Origin: Aliarcobacter faecis
GTDB taxonomy: Bacteria > Campylobacterota > Campylobacteria > Campylobacterales > Arcobacteraceae
Assembly (NCBI RefSeq): GCF_013201705.1
Contig: NZ_CP053838.1
Coordinates: forward strand, 62,001-126,000
Length of the DNA stretch: 64,000 bases
Direction of reading: 5' to 3'
The notes below the pieces were generated by a model, which saw only the letters and a program-made list of their open reading frames with translations, did no database searches and was not told the origin of the DNA. The position numbers were made by a program, and so were the translations under genes. The first letter of the stretch is position 1. The number at the start of each line of letters is the position of its first letter. Below are positions 18,821 to 28,173 of this stretch, one piece after another.

Positions 18821-20329
18821 ATGAAAAAAGATAGTTTGATGACTAAGCAGCAATTGATTGCAGAGGAACAAAAAAGACTTTTTAAAAATAGAAAAGTTGT
18901 ACAACTTAATAAATTTATTAAAGGTGATGTGTCTCCATTTACTGTTAATGATTTGAAAATCTTTAAATTAATTATTTCAAAAGTAGATAGTAAAGATTCT
19001 TTATTTCAAGATTTTTATGAGATTACAACAGATGAGATAAGACATTTAAATATAAATGAAAAGCATTTATATAGTGAAACAAAAAAGTCTTTAAAAAGAT
19101 TAGCCAATATATATATTACATTTGAAGAAAATGATAGCTTTAGAGAAGTAGGGCTTATAAGAAATGATTTTAGATTTGATAAGTATTCAAAAAAAATATT
19201 AATTAATTTTAATGATGATATGGGTGAATATTTAATAAATCTTAAAAAGAATTTTTTTATGTACGATTTAATCGATATTGTAAATTTTAAATATAAACAT
19301 ACTTTAAAATTATATGAATATTTTAAATCAAATTCTTTAAATGTTGTTAAATTAAAAGTTGATACTATAAAAGATATTTTAGATTTAAAAAATAAATATA
19401 TAAGATACACAAACTTTAAAAAAGATGTGATTGAAGTTATAATTGATGAAATTAATTCTAGCTCAAACACTTTATATTTAAAATATAGTGAAGAAAAAAT
19501 AGGACCTAAAGTTGAATATATTATTTTTCATGTAACTAGAATTAAAAGCGATTCTATACTTGAAGGTGCTATTAGTGAAAATATGGCATATTCTCATTTA
19601 TATGGAAAAGAGTGTAATTATTTAGGTAAATATTATACTATCGAAGATATTAATATAGATAATTTATTAATAGTTTTAAAAGAACAGTATTCTAATAATC
19701 GTACAAATATTGTAAATGAGAGTAAAGAAAAGTTAGAGCAACAGCTTAAGAAATTACTACCAGATGATTTTGCTAAGAAAAAAACAAGTGAAATACAATT
19801 AGACGAAATTGGAAGATTAACTGCAGTAAATGATTTTAAATCATTTAAAACAAAAGTTATAGAAAAATATAGAGGAAAAGATCTTGGTAATTATATGCCA
19901 GGTTTTGATGAAGAAGTTATTATAAAAGTTGATGAAGAGAGTAGTTACCTATATGATACAACAGCTAAAAAAATCATATCAAAAGAAGAGAGCTTAGAAA
20001 TTTGGAAATATCTATATAAAAATAGAGATAAAGTTGGTAAAGTTATCAAAAAAGAGCCTGTCAATTTAATTGAACAGTTTATAAATAAGATAATATTTAT
20101 TACTAAAAATGATTCTTTTGGAAATAAAGAGATTATAAAATATATTGTAACGGATATTAAAGAAGAGACAGATAGTAAAGGAATTATTAAATATAGACTT
20201 CATATTAATAATTTAGAAGACCCAACACAAGATGTAGAGAAATCAAAAACACTATTAACATTTGAGCAAATTAAGCTTTTTATTGAAGAAAATAGTGTTG
20301 AAAAAGATTACTCGTTACATAACGAATAA
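18821..20329 (+). CDS. Replication initiator, Rep_3/RepB family
   Basis: About 502 residues from ATG 18821, chosen because AAGAAGAG precedes it; an in-frame ATG at 18782 has no such site. The first 270 residues have the look of Rep_3 initiators (winged-helix pair: FTVNDLKIFKLIISKV, YSETKKSLKRLANIYI, YKHTLKLYEYFKS). The C-terminal 230 residues are an extension of unknown role, longer than in typical Rep_3 proteins (about 250-350). The tandem-repeat array just upstream is the likely binding site. The last codons (DYSLHNE and stop) are spelled by a third copy of the par palindrome. Confidence 0.82.
   Translation: MKKDSLMTKQQLIAEEQKRLFKNRKVVQLNKFIKGDVSPFTVNDLKIFKLIISKVDSKDSLFQDFYEITTDEIRHLNINEKHLYSETKKSLKRLANIYITFEENDSFREVGLIRNDFRFDKYSKKILINFNDDMGEYLINLKKNFFMYDLIDIVNFKYKHTLKLYEYFKSNSLNVVKLKVDTIKDILDLKNKYIRYTNFKKDVIEVIIDEINSSSNTLYLKYSEEKIGPKVEYIIFHVTRIKSDSILEGAISENMAYSHLYGKECNYLGKYYTIEDINIDNLLIVLKEQYSNNRTNIVNESKEKLEQQLKKLLPDDFAKKKTSEIQLDEIGRLTAVNDFKSFKTKVIEKYRGKDLGNYMPGFDEEVIIKVDEESSYLYDTTAKKIISKEESLEIWKYLYKNRDKVGKVIKKEPVNLIEQFINKIIFITKNDSFGNKEIIKYIVTDIKEETDSKGIIKYRLHINNLEDPTQDVEKSKTLLTFEQIKLFIEENSVEKDYSLHNE
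20308..20329. promoter_or_regulatory. Palindrome copy 3, inside the rep 3' end and just before the helicase gene
   Basis: Same TTACTCGTTA-CA-TAACGAATAA sequence as at 15526-15547. Here it encodes the final codons of rep, including its TAA. It lies 14 bases before the TTG start of the DnaB-like gene, so it could act as a second parS or as an operator for the helicase. Confidence 0.6.
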
Positions 20330-20343
20330 AAATAGGGGATATT

Positions 20344-21669
20344 TTGAATTTTATAAATATATTAAATATTGAAAGATTAGTTTTAAGTTCTATATTCTTT
20401 GATTATGAGCAAATTTTTGAAGTTTCTTTAATATTAAAAAAAGATGATTTTTACTTAAAGGCTCATCAAGATATATATCAAGTTATGTTAGCTTTACATG
20501 ATGAAGGTTTACCAATAGATGAAGATTTCATTAGAAATAGGGTGCCTAAAGAAGACTTTAATGATAATGTATTAATAGAAATACTTAGTGCAAAACCTAT
20601 TGTTAATACAGAAGCATATTGTCTTGAGATTAAAGAGAGCTCAAAACTGAGAAAATTAGAGCAACTTTCAAAAAATATTATATTTAATGTAAGTAATGAC
20701 AAAAATAGTCAAGATATAATTACTAATATTCAAGTTAATATTGAAAACATTGAAAATGAGACTTTACAACAAATACCTACAATTAGAGATACGATAAAAG
20801 AATTTAAAGCTGATATGCAAAAGGCATTAGATGGTGGAGCAAAAATATTAGGTCAAAGTAGTGGACTTGAAGCTTTAGATAATATTATAGGAGCATTTGA
20901 AGATGGTGATTTAATTGTAATTGCTGCAAGGCCTTCGATGGGTAAAACTAGTATAATTTCAACTATTGCAACAAAAGCTTTAGAAGAGGGCAGGGGAGTT
21001 CTAATAGAGAGTCTAGAGATGCCTAGAAAAAAAATAGTTAGTAGATTGATAGCTGCAAGATCTCAAGAGAGTTTAACAGACTTAAAAAGAGGATTAGTAA
21101 AAAATAAAGATAAATTTAATGAAGCTGTAGAATTTTTTGAAAATTCAAATTTAATAATTCATGATAAAGCATATCCAACAATTTTAGAATTACAAAATAG
21201 AATAAAAGCAACTATAAGAAGAAATCCTGATATTAAAAATATTTTTGTTGATCATACAGGAAAAATTCAATTACTTGGTAAAACAAGAGAAGATATAGAA
21301 ATAGGGCATATTAGCGCTATGCTAAAAAAAATTGCTAGAGATTATAATATTAGAGTATTTTTACTTCAACAGTTAAATAGATCATTAGAATCAAGAGAAA
21401 ATAAAAGGCCAATGTTAAGTGATTTAAAAAATTCTGGAAATATAGAAGAAGATGCTGATATAGTATTAGGTCTTTACAGAGATTCATATTATAAAAAAGA
21501 CAAAGATAAACCTACTATGTTAAGTCATGATATTATAGAGGATGCGGAAATCTTAGTTTTAAAAAATAGAGATGGTAGAGTAGGGGTTGCAAAAGTTTCT
21601 TTTGAAGGAAAATCAGCAAGATTTTTAAATAGAGTTAATAATGAACCAACAATTATTGAATTTGAATAA
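20344..21669 (+). CDS. DnaB-like replicative helicase, plasmid-borne
   Basis: 441 residues. An N-terminal DnaB-type helical domain (1-110) precedes a RecA-fold helicase with Walker A ARPSMGKTS near 200, VDHTGKIQLL (Walker B region), LLQQLNRSLE and the arginine-rich LSDLKNSGNIEEDADIVLGL. It uses TTG as start, 14 bases after the rep stop, with AGGGGA before it. A dedicated helicase next to rep lets a replicon load its own helicase. The first domain is slightly degenerate relative to chromosomal DnaB. Confidence 0.88.
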   Translation: MNFINILNIERLVLSSIFFDYEQIFEVSLILKKDDFYLKAHQDIYQVMLALHDEGLPIDEDFIRNRVPKEDFNDNVLIEILSAKPIVNTEAYCLEIKESSKLRKLEQLSKNIIFNVSNDKNSQDIITNIQVNIENIENETLQQIPTIRDTIKEFKADMQKALDGGAKILGQSSGLEALDNIIGAFEDGDLIVIAARPSMGKTSIISTIATKALEEGRGVLIESLEMPRKKIVSRLIAARSQESLTDLKRGLVKNKDKFNEAVEFFENSNLIIHDKAYPTILELQNRIKATIRRNPDIKNIFVDHTGKIQLLGKTREDIEIGHISAMLKKIARDYNIRVFLLQQLNRSLESRENKRPMLSDLKNSGNIEEDADIVLGLYRDSYYKKDKDKPTMLSHDIIEDAEILVLKNRDGRVGVAKVSFEGKSARFLNRVNNEPTIIEFE

Positions 21670-21684
21670 GGAGAATTAACTTCT

Positions 21685-22656
21685 ATGCAAAAAATTGAAA
21701 AGATAAATTATTTTGATTTGATAGAAGTAAATAAAATGATAAATAATCCATTTTCTAGAGAGATTTTTATATCTACAATAAAAAAAGAATATGGTAGCGG
21801 ATATACAATCTTTTATGATTTAGGAAATGGTATAGCTGTTTATATTAGAAATTTTACTACCAATAAAGATTTATTGCTTGTAGAAGAGTGTAATGTTTCA
21901 GGAGGAAGTTTAATATTCAATTTGGGTGATGATATCAACTTCTTATATAGAAATTCTGAAAAATATACTTTGAAAAAAGAATCTTTACTCTTAGGCTTAT
22001 CATCGAATAATTTTTATGTCGAAGTTCCTTTAAAAAAAAATAAAAAACTTATAACATTTTCAATCGGAATGAAAGAAGAACTTTTCTTAGAAATCACTTC
22101 TCCTATTGATAATATAAAGAGTTATATGAAAGAAGCACATAAAAAAAGCTATTCTATTTTTGATACTTTGCAAATTGATACTTTGCAACATGAAATAATT
22201 AATTATTTTCAAGATAAAGATTCATTTAAAAATATTTTAAAAACAATATATTTAGAATCTAAAACTACTGATTTAATTCATTACACCATACAAAAAATTT
22301 CAAAATCTTTAAATAAATCAACTAATACTAAAAGTAGAGCTTCTTCTTTGGAAAGGGCAAAAGAAATTATTATGCAAGAATATAGCTCAAATTTATCTAT
22401 AAAAAATATTGCTTACAAATCTGCAATAAACGAATGTTATTTAAAAAAAGATTTTAAAGAATTTTATAATATGACTATTTTAGAAATGCTACAAAAAAGA
22501 AGGTTAGAAGTAGCAAAAGAATTGTTAAAAGATGAATTTAATGTAAATGAAGTTGCTAGAAAAGTTGGTTATAAGAACTCAGGATATTTTAGTAAGCTTT
22601 TTATTAATTATTTTAAGATTTCACCTGTTCAGTACAAAAAACAATTTAAATACTAG
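21685..22656 (+). CDS. AraC-family transcriptional regulator
   Basis: 323 residues. The C-terminal 100 residues carry the two AraC helix-turn-helix motifs (LSIKNIAYKSAINECYLKKDF and VNEVARKVGYKNSGYFSKLF), ending with the family PVQYKK tail. The N-terminal half resembles the PchR type of siderophore-responsive regulators but has no diagnostic residue. It lies directly upstream of, and codirectional with, a TonB-dependent receptor gene, so control of ferric-siderophore uptake is likely. An AAGGAG site precedes the ATG by 11 bases. Confidence 0.85.
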   Translation: MQKIEKINYFDLIEVNKMINNPFSREIFISTIKKEYGSGYTIFYDLGNGIAVYIRNFTTNKDLLLVEECNVSGGSLIFNLGDDINFLYRNSEKYTLKKESLLLGLSSNNFYVEVPLKKNKKLITFSIGMKEELFLEITSPIDNIKSYMKEAHKKSYSIFDTLQIDTLQHEIINYFQDKDSFKNILKTIYLESKTTDLIHYTIQKISKSLNKSTNTKSRASSLERAKEIIMQEYSSNLSIKNIAYKSAINECYLKKDFKEFYNMTILEMLQKRRLEVAKELLKDEFNVNEVARKVGYKNSGYFSKLFINYFKISPVQYKKQFKY

Positions 22657-22704
22657 TATTTTCCTTTTATTAGCATAATTTTTCCCTATAGTAACATTTT
22701 ATTA

Positions 22705-22721
22705 TTGATAATTAATATCAA
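22705..22721. promoter_or_regulatory. Fur-box-like inverted repeat upstream of the TonB receptor
   Basis: TTGATA-ATTAA-TATCAA lies 36 bases before the receptor start, in the only non-coding gap between regulator and receptor. The half sites resemble the GATAAT/ATTATC logic of Fur boxes. It could equally be the AraC regulator's operator. Confidence 0.45.
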
Positions 22722-22757
22722 ATTATATACTATTCCTAAAATTTAATAGGAGTCGTA

Positions 22758-24830
22758 ATGAAAGATAATTTTTTTAATAAAAAAATATCAATTAATTTTT
22801 GTATGCTTTTAATATCGGGTTCTTCATTGTTTGGAGAAGATATTACAAAGCTAGAAGAGATAACAGTAAATGAAGTAGCTTATTCAAAATATCAAAATGA
22901 AGCTAAGCCTGAATTAAACAGAACTCAAATATCAAAAAATGATACTGCAAAATCAATACAAACATTCAATAAATCGTTTATAGAAGAAGCTGCGCTTCAA
23001 AATGTTGAAGATATTATAGAAATGTCATCAAACACAGTTTATACTGGAGATAATCATGGCAGAACAAATGATATATCAATGAGAGGATTTTCAGGAGTTC
23101 CAATACTTTTTGATGGAGTAAGAATTACAAATAAATTAGCACATCCAGAAGTTTATAATCTTGAGTCAGTCGAAGTATTAAAAGGTCCTGATAGTTTACA
23201 ATATGGACAATCAAGTCCAGGAGGGCTTGTAAACTTAGTTACAAAAAAACCAATAAAAGAATCTTTAGCTAAAATAGATTTTGATGCAACAGATAATCCT
23301 TCTTATAGCCCAAAGATAGATATAGGAGGAGCACTTAATACAAAAAAATCATTATATTTTAGATTAACTTCTGTTTTTAAATATGATGAAGGTTGGACAA
23401 ATTCTAATACAGATACAAATAGATTATTTATTGCTCCTTCATTAGCTTATGAGATAAATGATAATAATGTTATAACTTTGGTTAGTGAATATACAGATGA
23501 AAAAACTCCTTCAAATTTTGGAACTTATGTTAATAGTAATGGTAAACTAGCAGCTCCTACAAAAAATATGAGTTCGCATCCTGATGAAAAATTTAAAAAA
23601 ACACAAAAAATTGTAGGATTTGATATAGATAGTATTTATGATACATGGAACTCAAATTTTAAATATAGATACATTGATTATAAAGGTGAAAATGGAAATG
23701 TTATGTTTCCTTTTATGTATCAAGAATCGACAGGTAATTTATCAAGATTTTTTGCTATTCAAAATCAAGAACATCAAGAACATGCCTTACAATATACCTT
23801 GAATAAAGAATTTGATATTTTAGGGTTTAAGAATAGATTTACGATAGGAAGTGATTATAATAAATCTTATTCCGAAATAGCTATGTTTGCAGATATGACT
23901 CAATTTTCATCTATAAAATTAGCCAATCCAAACTATGGAAGACTTAGTGACTTAAAAGACCACTCAAATGCAAAAGATATGTCATCACCAAAAACATTTG
24001 TTGAAAACTATGGAATATTTTTACAAGATAATATAAATCTAACTGATAGTCTGATTTTTAGTACTGGGATTAGATATGATGAAGTAAAACCAAAAAATGG
24101 ACAAAAAAGTGATGCTACAACTCCACAATTTGGTTTAGTTTATCATCTAAATCCTCAAACAACATTTTTTACAAATTACTCTGAATCTTTTACGCCAACG
24201 ACTAGACAAGATAGAAATGGAAAAATATTAGATCCAGAAAAAGGAAAAGGTTATGAAATTGGAGTTAAACAAAAATTATTTGAAGATAGATTTGACTTAA
24301 CTTCATCAATATTTAAAATAGAAAAAGAAAATGTTGCAACACTTGATATAAATGGTGGAAATACATTTGTATATAAAGCAAGTGGTAAACAAGAAAGCCA
24401 AGGATTTGAAATTGATTTAAATGGAGATATTACATCAAATTTATCTCTTATTGCTTCTTATGGATATACAACTACAGAAAACAAAGAGATTAGTAATAAA
24501 GAATTAACAAATGTTCCACACCATACAGCAAATATTTTTGCAACTTACAAACTTTCTTCAATCAATCTTCCAGATTATTATATTGGAGGAGGGACTAGAT
24601 TTATAGGAGGAAAATATGCAGATGAAGCAAACAATATTAAACTAGATTCTGCACTTATTTACAATGCAACAGTGGGTTATAAAAAAGGAAATTGGAGAGC
24701 AAATTTAAGTGTACAAAACTTAACTAATGAAGAATATGTTGATGGTGCACTTATAAGTGATGCAAGAGGAACAAGAGTATATGCAGGAACTCCTAGAACT
24801 TTTTTAGCATCGGTTTCTTATAAATTTTAA
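22758..24830 (+). CDS. TonB-dependent siderophore receptor
   Basis: 690 residues. A signal peptide (hydrophobic to about residue 26, FGED) and TonB-box-like KLEEITVNE precede a plug (TISMRGF-type DISMRGFSG, GVRITNKLAHPE, VEVLKGPDSLQYGQSSPGGLVNLVTK) and a 22-strand barrel ending in aromatic SVSYKF. The plug signature is that of the FhuA/FpvA-type siderophore subclass. It would import a ferric siderophore across the outer membrane using TonB energy. A PepSY protein and two small partners follow. The ligand cannot be deduced. Confidence 0.93.
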   Translation: MKDNFFNKKISINFCMLLISGSSLFGEDITKLEEITVNEVAYSKYQNEAKPELNRTQISKNDTAKSIQTFNKSFIEEAALQNVEDIIEMSSNTVYTGDNHGRTNDISMRGFSGVPILFDGVRITNKLAHPEVYNLESVEVLKGPDSLQYGQSSPGGLVNLVTKKPIKESLAKIDFDATDNPSYSPKIDIGGALNTKKSLYFRLTSVFKYDEGWTNSNTDTNRLFIAPSLAYEINDNNVITLVSEYTDEKTPSNFGTYVNSNGKLAAPTKNMSSHPDEKFKKTQKIVGFDIDSIYDTWNSNFKYRYIDYKGENGNVMFPFMYQESTGNLSRFFAIQNQEHQEHALQYTLNKEFDILGFKNRFTIGSDYNKSYSEIAMFADMTQFSSIKLANPNYGRLSDLKDHSNAKDMSSPKTFVENYGIFLQDNINLTDSLIFSTGIRYDEVKPKNGQKSDATTPQFGLVYHLNPQTTFFTNYSESFTPTTRQDRNGKILDPEKGKGYEIGVKQKLFEDRFDLTSSIFKIEKENVATLDINGGNTFVYKASGKQESQGFEIDLNGDITSNLSLIASYGYTTTENKEISNKELTNVPHHTANIFATYKLSSINLPDYYIGGGTRFIGGKYADEANNIKLDSALIYNATVGYKKGNWRANLSVQNLTNEEYVDGALISDARGTRVYAGTPRTFLASVSYKF

Positions 24831-24850
24831 TATATTTAAATAGAAAAATT

Positions 24851-24882
24851 AGATATCTCTAAATAACAATTTAGAGATATCT
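24851..24882 (+). terminator. Strong hairpin between receptor and PepSY genes
   Basis: AGATATCTCTAAAT and its complement around an AACA loop, 20 bases after the receptor stop. The U-tract is weak (TAATAATT), so it may partly terminate or stabilise the receptor mRNA and set its level above that of the genes downstream. Confidence 0.6.
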
Positions 24883-24912
24883 TAATAATTAATTTTAGGA
24901 GTAAACAATTAT

Positions 24913-26502
24913 ATGAATATAGATAAATCTTTGAAACAAGAAGATGAAAGACTTTTTAAGCAAAGGCTACAAAGAGTACATGCAATAACTGGAATAATAT
25001 TTTCTTTATTTATGTATATAGCATTATTTTTTGGAATATTTGCTATTTTACTGCCATTTATACAAAATTGGGAAAAGCCCTCAAGACATTATAAAATGCC
25101 AGATATTACAAAAATAGATTATAACTCATTAATAGAACCTATACTAGAAGACCCTAATTATCCAAAAATTAATCCAATTACTATAACCCTTCCTGGAAAT
25201 ATGCAAGATCCTAGTTTAAAAATATCAACAGATTTTGTTGAACCATTGACAATTAATCCAAATACAAATGAGATATTTATAGATAATGAAAAAATATCTA
25301 ATTTGGCTATGTTTTTAAATCATATGCATTATGGAAAACCTTTGGGTGAGTTTGGACTTTATATGTTTGGATTTGTTGCAGTAGGAGTGTTATTTTTAGT
25401 TATAGGAGGTGTATTATTAATACTAAAAATAAAGTATAAAAATAATTCAAATACAAAAGTAGGTTTATTTTCAAAATATCATAGAAAAATATTTATTTGG
25501 ACTTTTGCACCATTTATAATTATAACCCTAACTGGGGCTATGTTTAATTTAGGTTTAAAAAATTCTGGATTTATGACTCATATAGTTTCAAAAGGAGAAG
25601 CTTCTCATCATGCTCAAATAGCATATCCATATTTATTTCCTAAACCAACTATGAGTACATTGAATAATGAAAAAACAAAAATGCTTCCAATTAACGAATT
25701 AATAATAAAAGCTAAAGAAATAGCTCCAGAAGTTGATTATCAAAAAATTAAGATAATAAATTATGGAGATTCTAGTGCTTTGTTTATACTAGAAGGATAT
25801 AACCCTTATATGCCTTTTTTAAATGGTATTTCAAATAAACCTCATGTTGTATTAAGTGGAGTAGATGGAAAATTAATATACCAAGAAAAAGTTTTAGATA
25901 GACATTGGAGTGCAATATTTTTGGACATGATATTATTTTTGCATTTTTTATTTGGAGTGGATATTTTCACAAGATTGTTTATTGTCATTTTGATGTTATT
26001 TTCAACATTTGCAGTAGGCTTTGGAGTATTACTATATTTAGAAAAAAATTCTAGAAAATTTCCAAAAGAAATACCAATATATCAAGGTTTTGGAAAATTA
26101 TCTTTAGCTGTTATGATTGGAGTTATTCCAGCTACTGGACTTTTATTTGTTTTACAATGGTTACTTCCTTTTGATATGGAAAATAGAGTATTAATTCAAA
26201 AAGGTTTATTTGCAACTCTTTGGATAGCTACTTTAACTTATAGCTTCTATAAACTAAATTCTTATAAAACAGCCAAAGAGTTTTTATATCTTGGTGGAAT
26301 TTTATTTCTTTTAAGTCCAATAATACATTTTATAAATAGTGGATTTAGCCCAATAAATTTATATTTAAATGAAATGTATACCATACTAAGTGTTGATATT
26401 GGATTATTTATATTTGGTTTAATTTTACTTTTTGTTGCTTATAAATTACCAACAAATAGAGAAAAGATTCAAGAGTTTTGGACAAAAAGAGGCGTTAAAT
26501 GA
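24913..26502 (+). CDS. PepSY-associated TM helix protein, siderophore utilisation
   Basis: 529 residues. The layout is typical of PepSY_TM iron-utilisation proteins: a cytoplasmic start, a TM helix around 30-55, a periplasmic domain, a TM around 155-175, a second TM around 195-215, a large PepSY region, and four or more C-terminal helices. Such inner-membrane proteins work with siderophore receptors, probably in periplasmic reduction or release of iron. It follows the receptor gene by 82 bases and overlaps the next small gene by 4 bases. Confidence 0.85.
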   Translation: MNIDKSLKQEDERLFKQRLQRVHAITGIIFSLFMYIALFFGIFAILLPFIQNWEKPSRHYKMPDITKIDYNSLIEPILEDPNYPKINPITITLPGNMQDPSLKISTDFVEPLTINPNTNEIFIDNEKISNLAMFLNHMHYGKPLGEFGLYMFGFVAVGVLFLVIGGVLLILKIKYKNNSNTKVGLFSKYHRKIFIWTFAPFIIITLTGAMFNLGLKNSGFMTHIVSKGEASHHAQIAYPYLFPKPTMSTLNNEKTKMLPINELIIKAKEIAPEVDYQKIKIINYGDSSALFILEGYNPYMPFLNGISNKPHVVLSGVDGKLIYQEKVLDRHWSAIFLDMILFLHFLFGVDIFTRLFIVILMLFSTFAVGFGVLLYLEKNSRKFPKEIPIYQGFGKLSLAVMIGVIPATGLLFVLQWLLPFDMENRVLIQKGLFATLWIATLTYSFYKLNSYKTAKEFLYLGGILFLLSPIIHFINSGFSPINLYLNEMYTILSVDIGLFIFGLILLFVAYKLPTNREKIQEFWTKRGVK

Positions 26503-26804
26503 AAAAGTATCTTAATCAACTCAAAGTTGCTGAAACTAGTGGTACGAAAATAGGATTATTTAGAACTATATGTTCTATTTTTGGTGGATTAATGGTTGCA
26601 TATTTAGGTATGACTCTTTTAGTATTTATTATCCCAGGAACTGCTGGTGAATCTATCATAGTTTCACTTTTACTAAATACTTTAACTTGGGCAATTATTG
26701 CTTTGTGGATTAGTTTATCAAAAACAAAATACATAGCACTTTTAAGATGTATAGTTCCAACTTTGATATTTGGAATACTTTTAATAATACTTTATAATAT
26801 TTAA
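26499..26804 (+). CDS. Small inner-membrane protein of the iron-uptake operon
   Basis: 101 residues with three predicted membrane helices (about 24-46, 53-73, 80-100). Size and position resemble the DUF3649/DUF3325 small proteins that accompany PepSY proteins in siderophore operons. I cannot assign the family firmly. The ATG overlaps the PepSY stop (ATGA), which shows coupling. Confidence 0.7.
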   Translation: MKKYLNQLKVAETSGTKIGLFRTICSIFGGLMVAYLGMTLLVFIIPGTAGESIIVSLLLNTLTWAIIALWISLSKTKYIALLRCIVPTLIFGILLIILYNI

Positions 26805-26819
26805 TAGGAGAATAAGAAG

Positions 26820-27266
26820 ATGATAAAAAAGATATTTATATTTTTTATTTTTAATATAAGTTTATTGGCACATGATGAATTCACTTTGGAGATAATAGAT
26901 AATAAAAATAATACAATAACCATAATTGGGGATGAGGAGCATAAGCAAGGACTAGCAGGAGCTTTAATAAAAGTTGAATCACTTATAAGTGGAGAAATAT
27001 TGTTTAAAGATAGATTACCAAAAGAGAGTAAAATTACAATTGATATTCCAAAAGAACCATATCAAGTAGTTCTTGATACCCATGAAGAAATTGTAGTAAA
27101 AATTGGAATTGCTCCAATAGAAGGATTTACTAGTGAGCATAAAACAAAGACAGAAGAGGTAATATTAAAATTATCAAAAGAAAAACATGGGGATGAAGAA
27201 TGGAGTAGCTTAACTTTAATATTTTACTCTATGTCTAATTTTATTTTTATTAACAATTTATTTTAG
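26820..27266 (+). CDS. Exported small protein of the iron-uptake operon, C-terminus probably frameshifted
   Basis: 148 residues as read. It has a signal peptide (KKIFIFFIFNISLLAHDE), a periplasmic beta-rich domain with paired HEEI/EEVIL acidic stretches, and an odd end (SMSNFIFINNLF). One base less in the T run near 27221-27225 would continue the frame to TAA 27322-27324 with a proper membrane helix (TLCLILFLLTIYF) and a basic tail (NKNTNKLIKEFKIKDKER). The intact form thus looks like a single-pass anchored protein. It sits 15 bases after the previous gene with an AGGAG site. The function is not known. The lesion could be a sequencing error at a homopolymer. Confidence 0.65.
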   Translation: MIKKIFIFFIFNISLLAHDEFTLEIIDNKNNTITIIGDEEHKQGLAGALIKVESLISGEILFKDRLPKESKITIDIPKEPYQVVLDTHEEIVVKIGIAPIEGFTSEHKTKTEEVILKLSKEKHGDEEWSSLTLIFYSMSNFIFINNLF

Positions 27267-27585
27267 TAATAAAAATACAAATAAGCTTATAAAAGAATTT
27301 AAAATTAAAGATAAAGAGAGATAATTTTATATTGGAATAAGCTGAACCTAGAGCTAATAAATAAAGTTGTATTAGAGTTATAAGAGTATTAATAAAATAC
27401 TAATATCCATTCAGATATTTATAAGTTTGGAGCAAAATCTTCAATTAAAATAGTAGAAAAAGTAGAGGTGGATTAAGTTTCGAAAAGTAACTTTTTTTAA
27501 ATTTAACTGCCAAGTTAGCACTTCGTTTAACAGTTATGCAAGAGTTATCAATGATGTTTTATTTTTTTCAGATACATTTCAATCT

Positions 27586-27702
27586 CTACGCTACTGTTAC
27601 TGAGTGTAATATTTCTATCTTTTCTTCAAATTTAACTGGTGATAATCGATTTAAATAGATATGAGATCTAACTCTATTATAAAACAGTTCAATATATTTT
27701 AA
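27586..27702 (-). pseudogene. Remnant of an IS3-family transposase (OrfB C-terminus)
   Basis: Reading leftwards, the frame gives YIELFYNRVRSHIYLNRL, SPVKFEE and a stop at 27586-27588. The FYNxxRxHxxLxxxSPxxFE pattern is the end of IS3/IS150-type transposases. A TGA interrupts the frame just upstream (around 27710), and the rest of the element is absent. No terminal repeats were found. Confidence 0.75.
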
Positions 27703-27878
27703 AATTAGTCAAAGCGTAGAAGATATATGAGAAAGATTAATCACTCAGAAGAGTTTAAATCCAACCGAACTTTATCTAATATTTTGATTGTATTTAGTTC
27801 ACTTTTTGGATTATCTGACTATTATAGTTTCTATTATCACTTATTAAATCTAGTAAGTCATCTAGTTTTAGAGCAATT

Positions 27879-28028
27879 AGAGTTGACTTAGTATTTGGTT
27901 ATAATTCTCAACTAAGAGCAATTGTTGAGATTTGTGCTCAAGAAAATTCAAAAGAAAATTTTGTAAACCATTTTATTGCAGCTTGGACAAAAGTTATGAA
28001 TCTTGATAGATTTGATTTAAAAAAGTAA
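27879..28028 (+). pseudogene. katG: 3' stub of a catalase-peroxidase gene (katG)
   Basis: Fifty codons in frame, reading [20 protein letters not shown] through [16 protein letters not shown] and stop, match the conserved C-terminus of KatG. The other 650-odd residues are missing. The stub begins about 180 bases after the IS3 remnant, so a transposition-linked deletion is the likely cause. It lies just upstream of the peroxiredoxin gene. Confidence 0.85.
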
Positions 28029-28173
28029 AAGGGTTTTCTTTTTATTAAAATCTATTTTATTCTACAAACGATAAAATTTTTCTTTTAATAAAAATATTAA
28101 TTTAGTTTTAAGTATATTATATTTATAATTCCATCACAAAATTAAAAATTAATAAATAAAAAAAGGATTAAAA

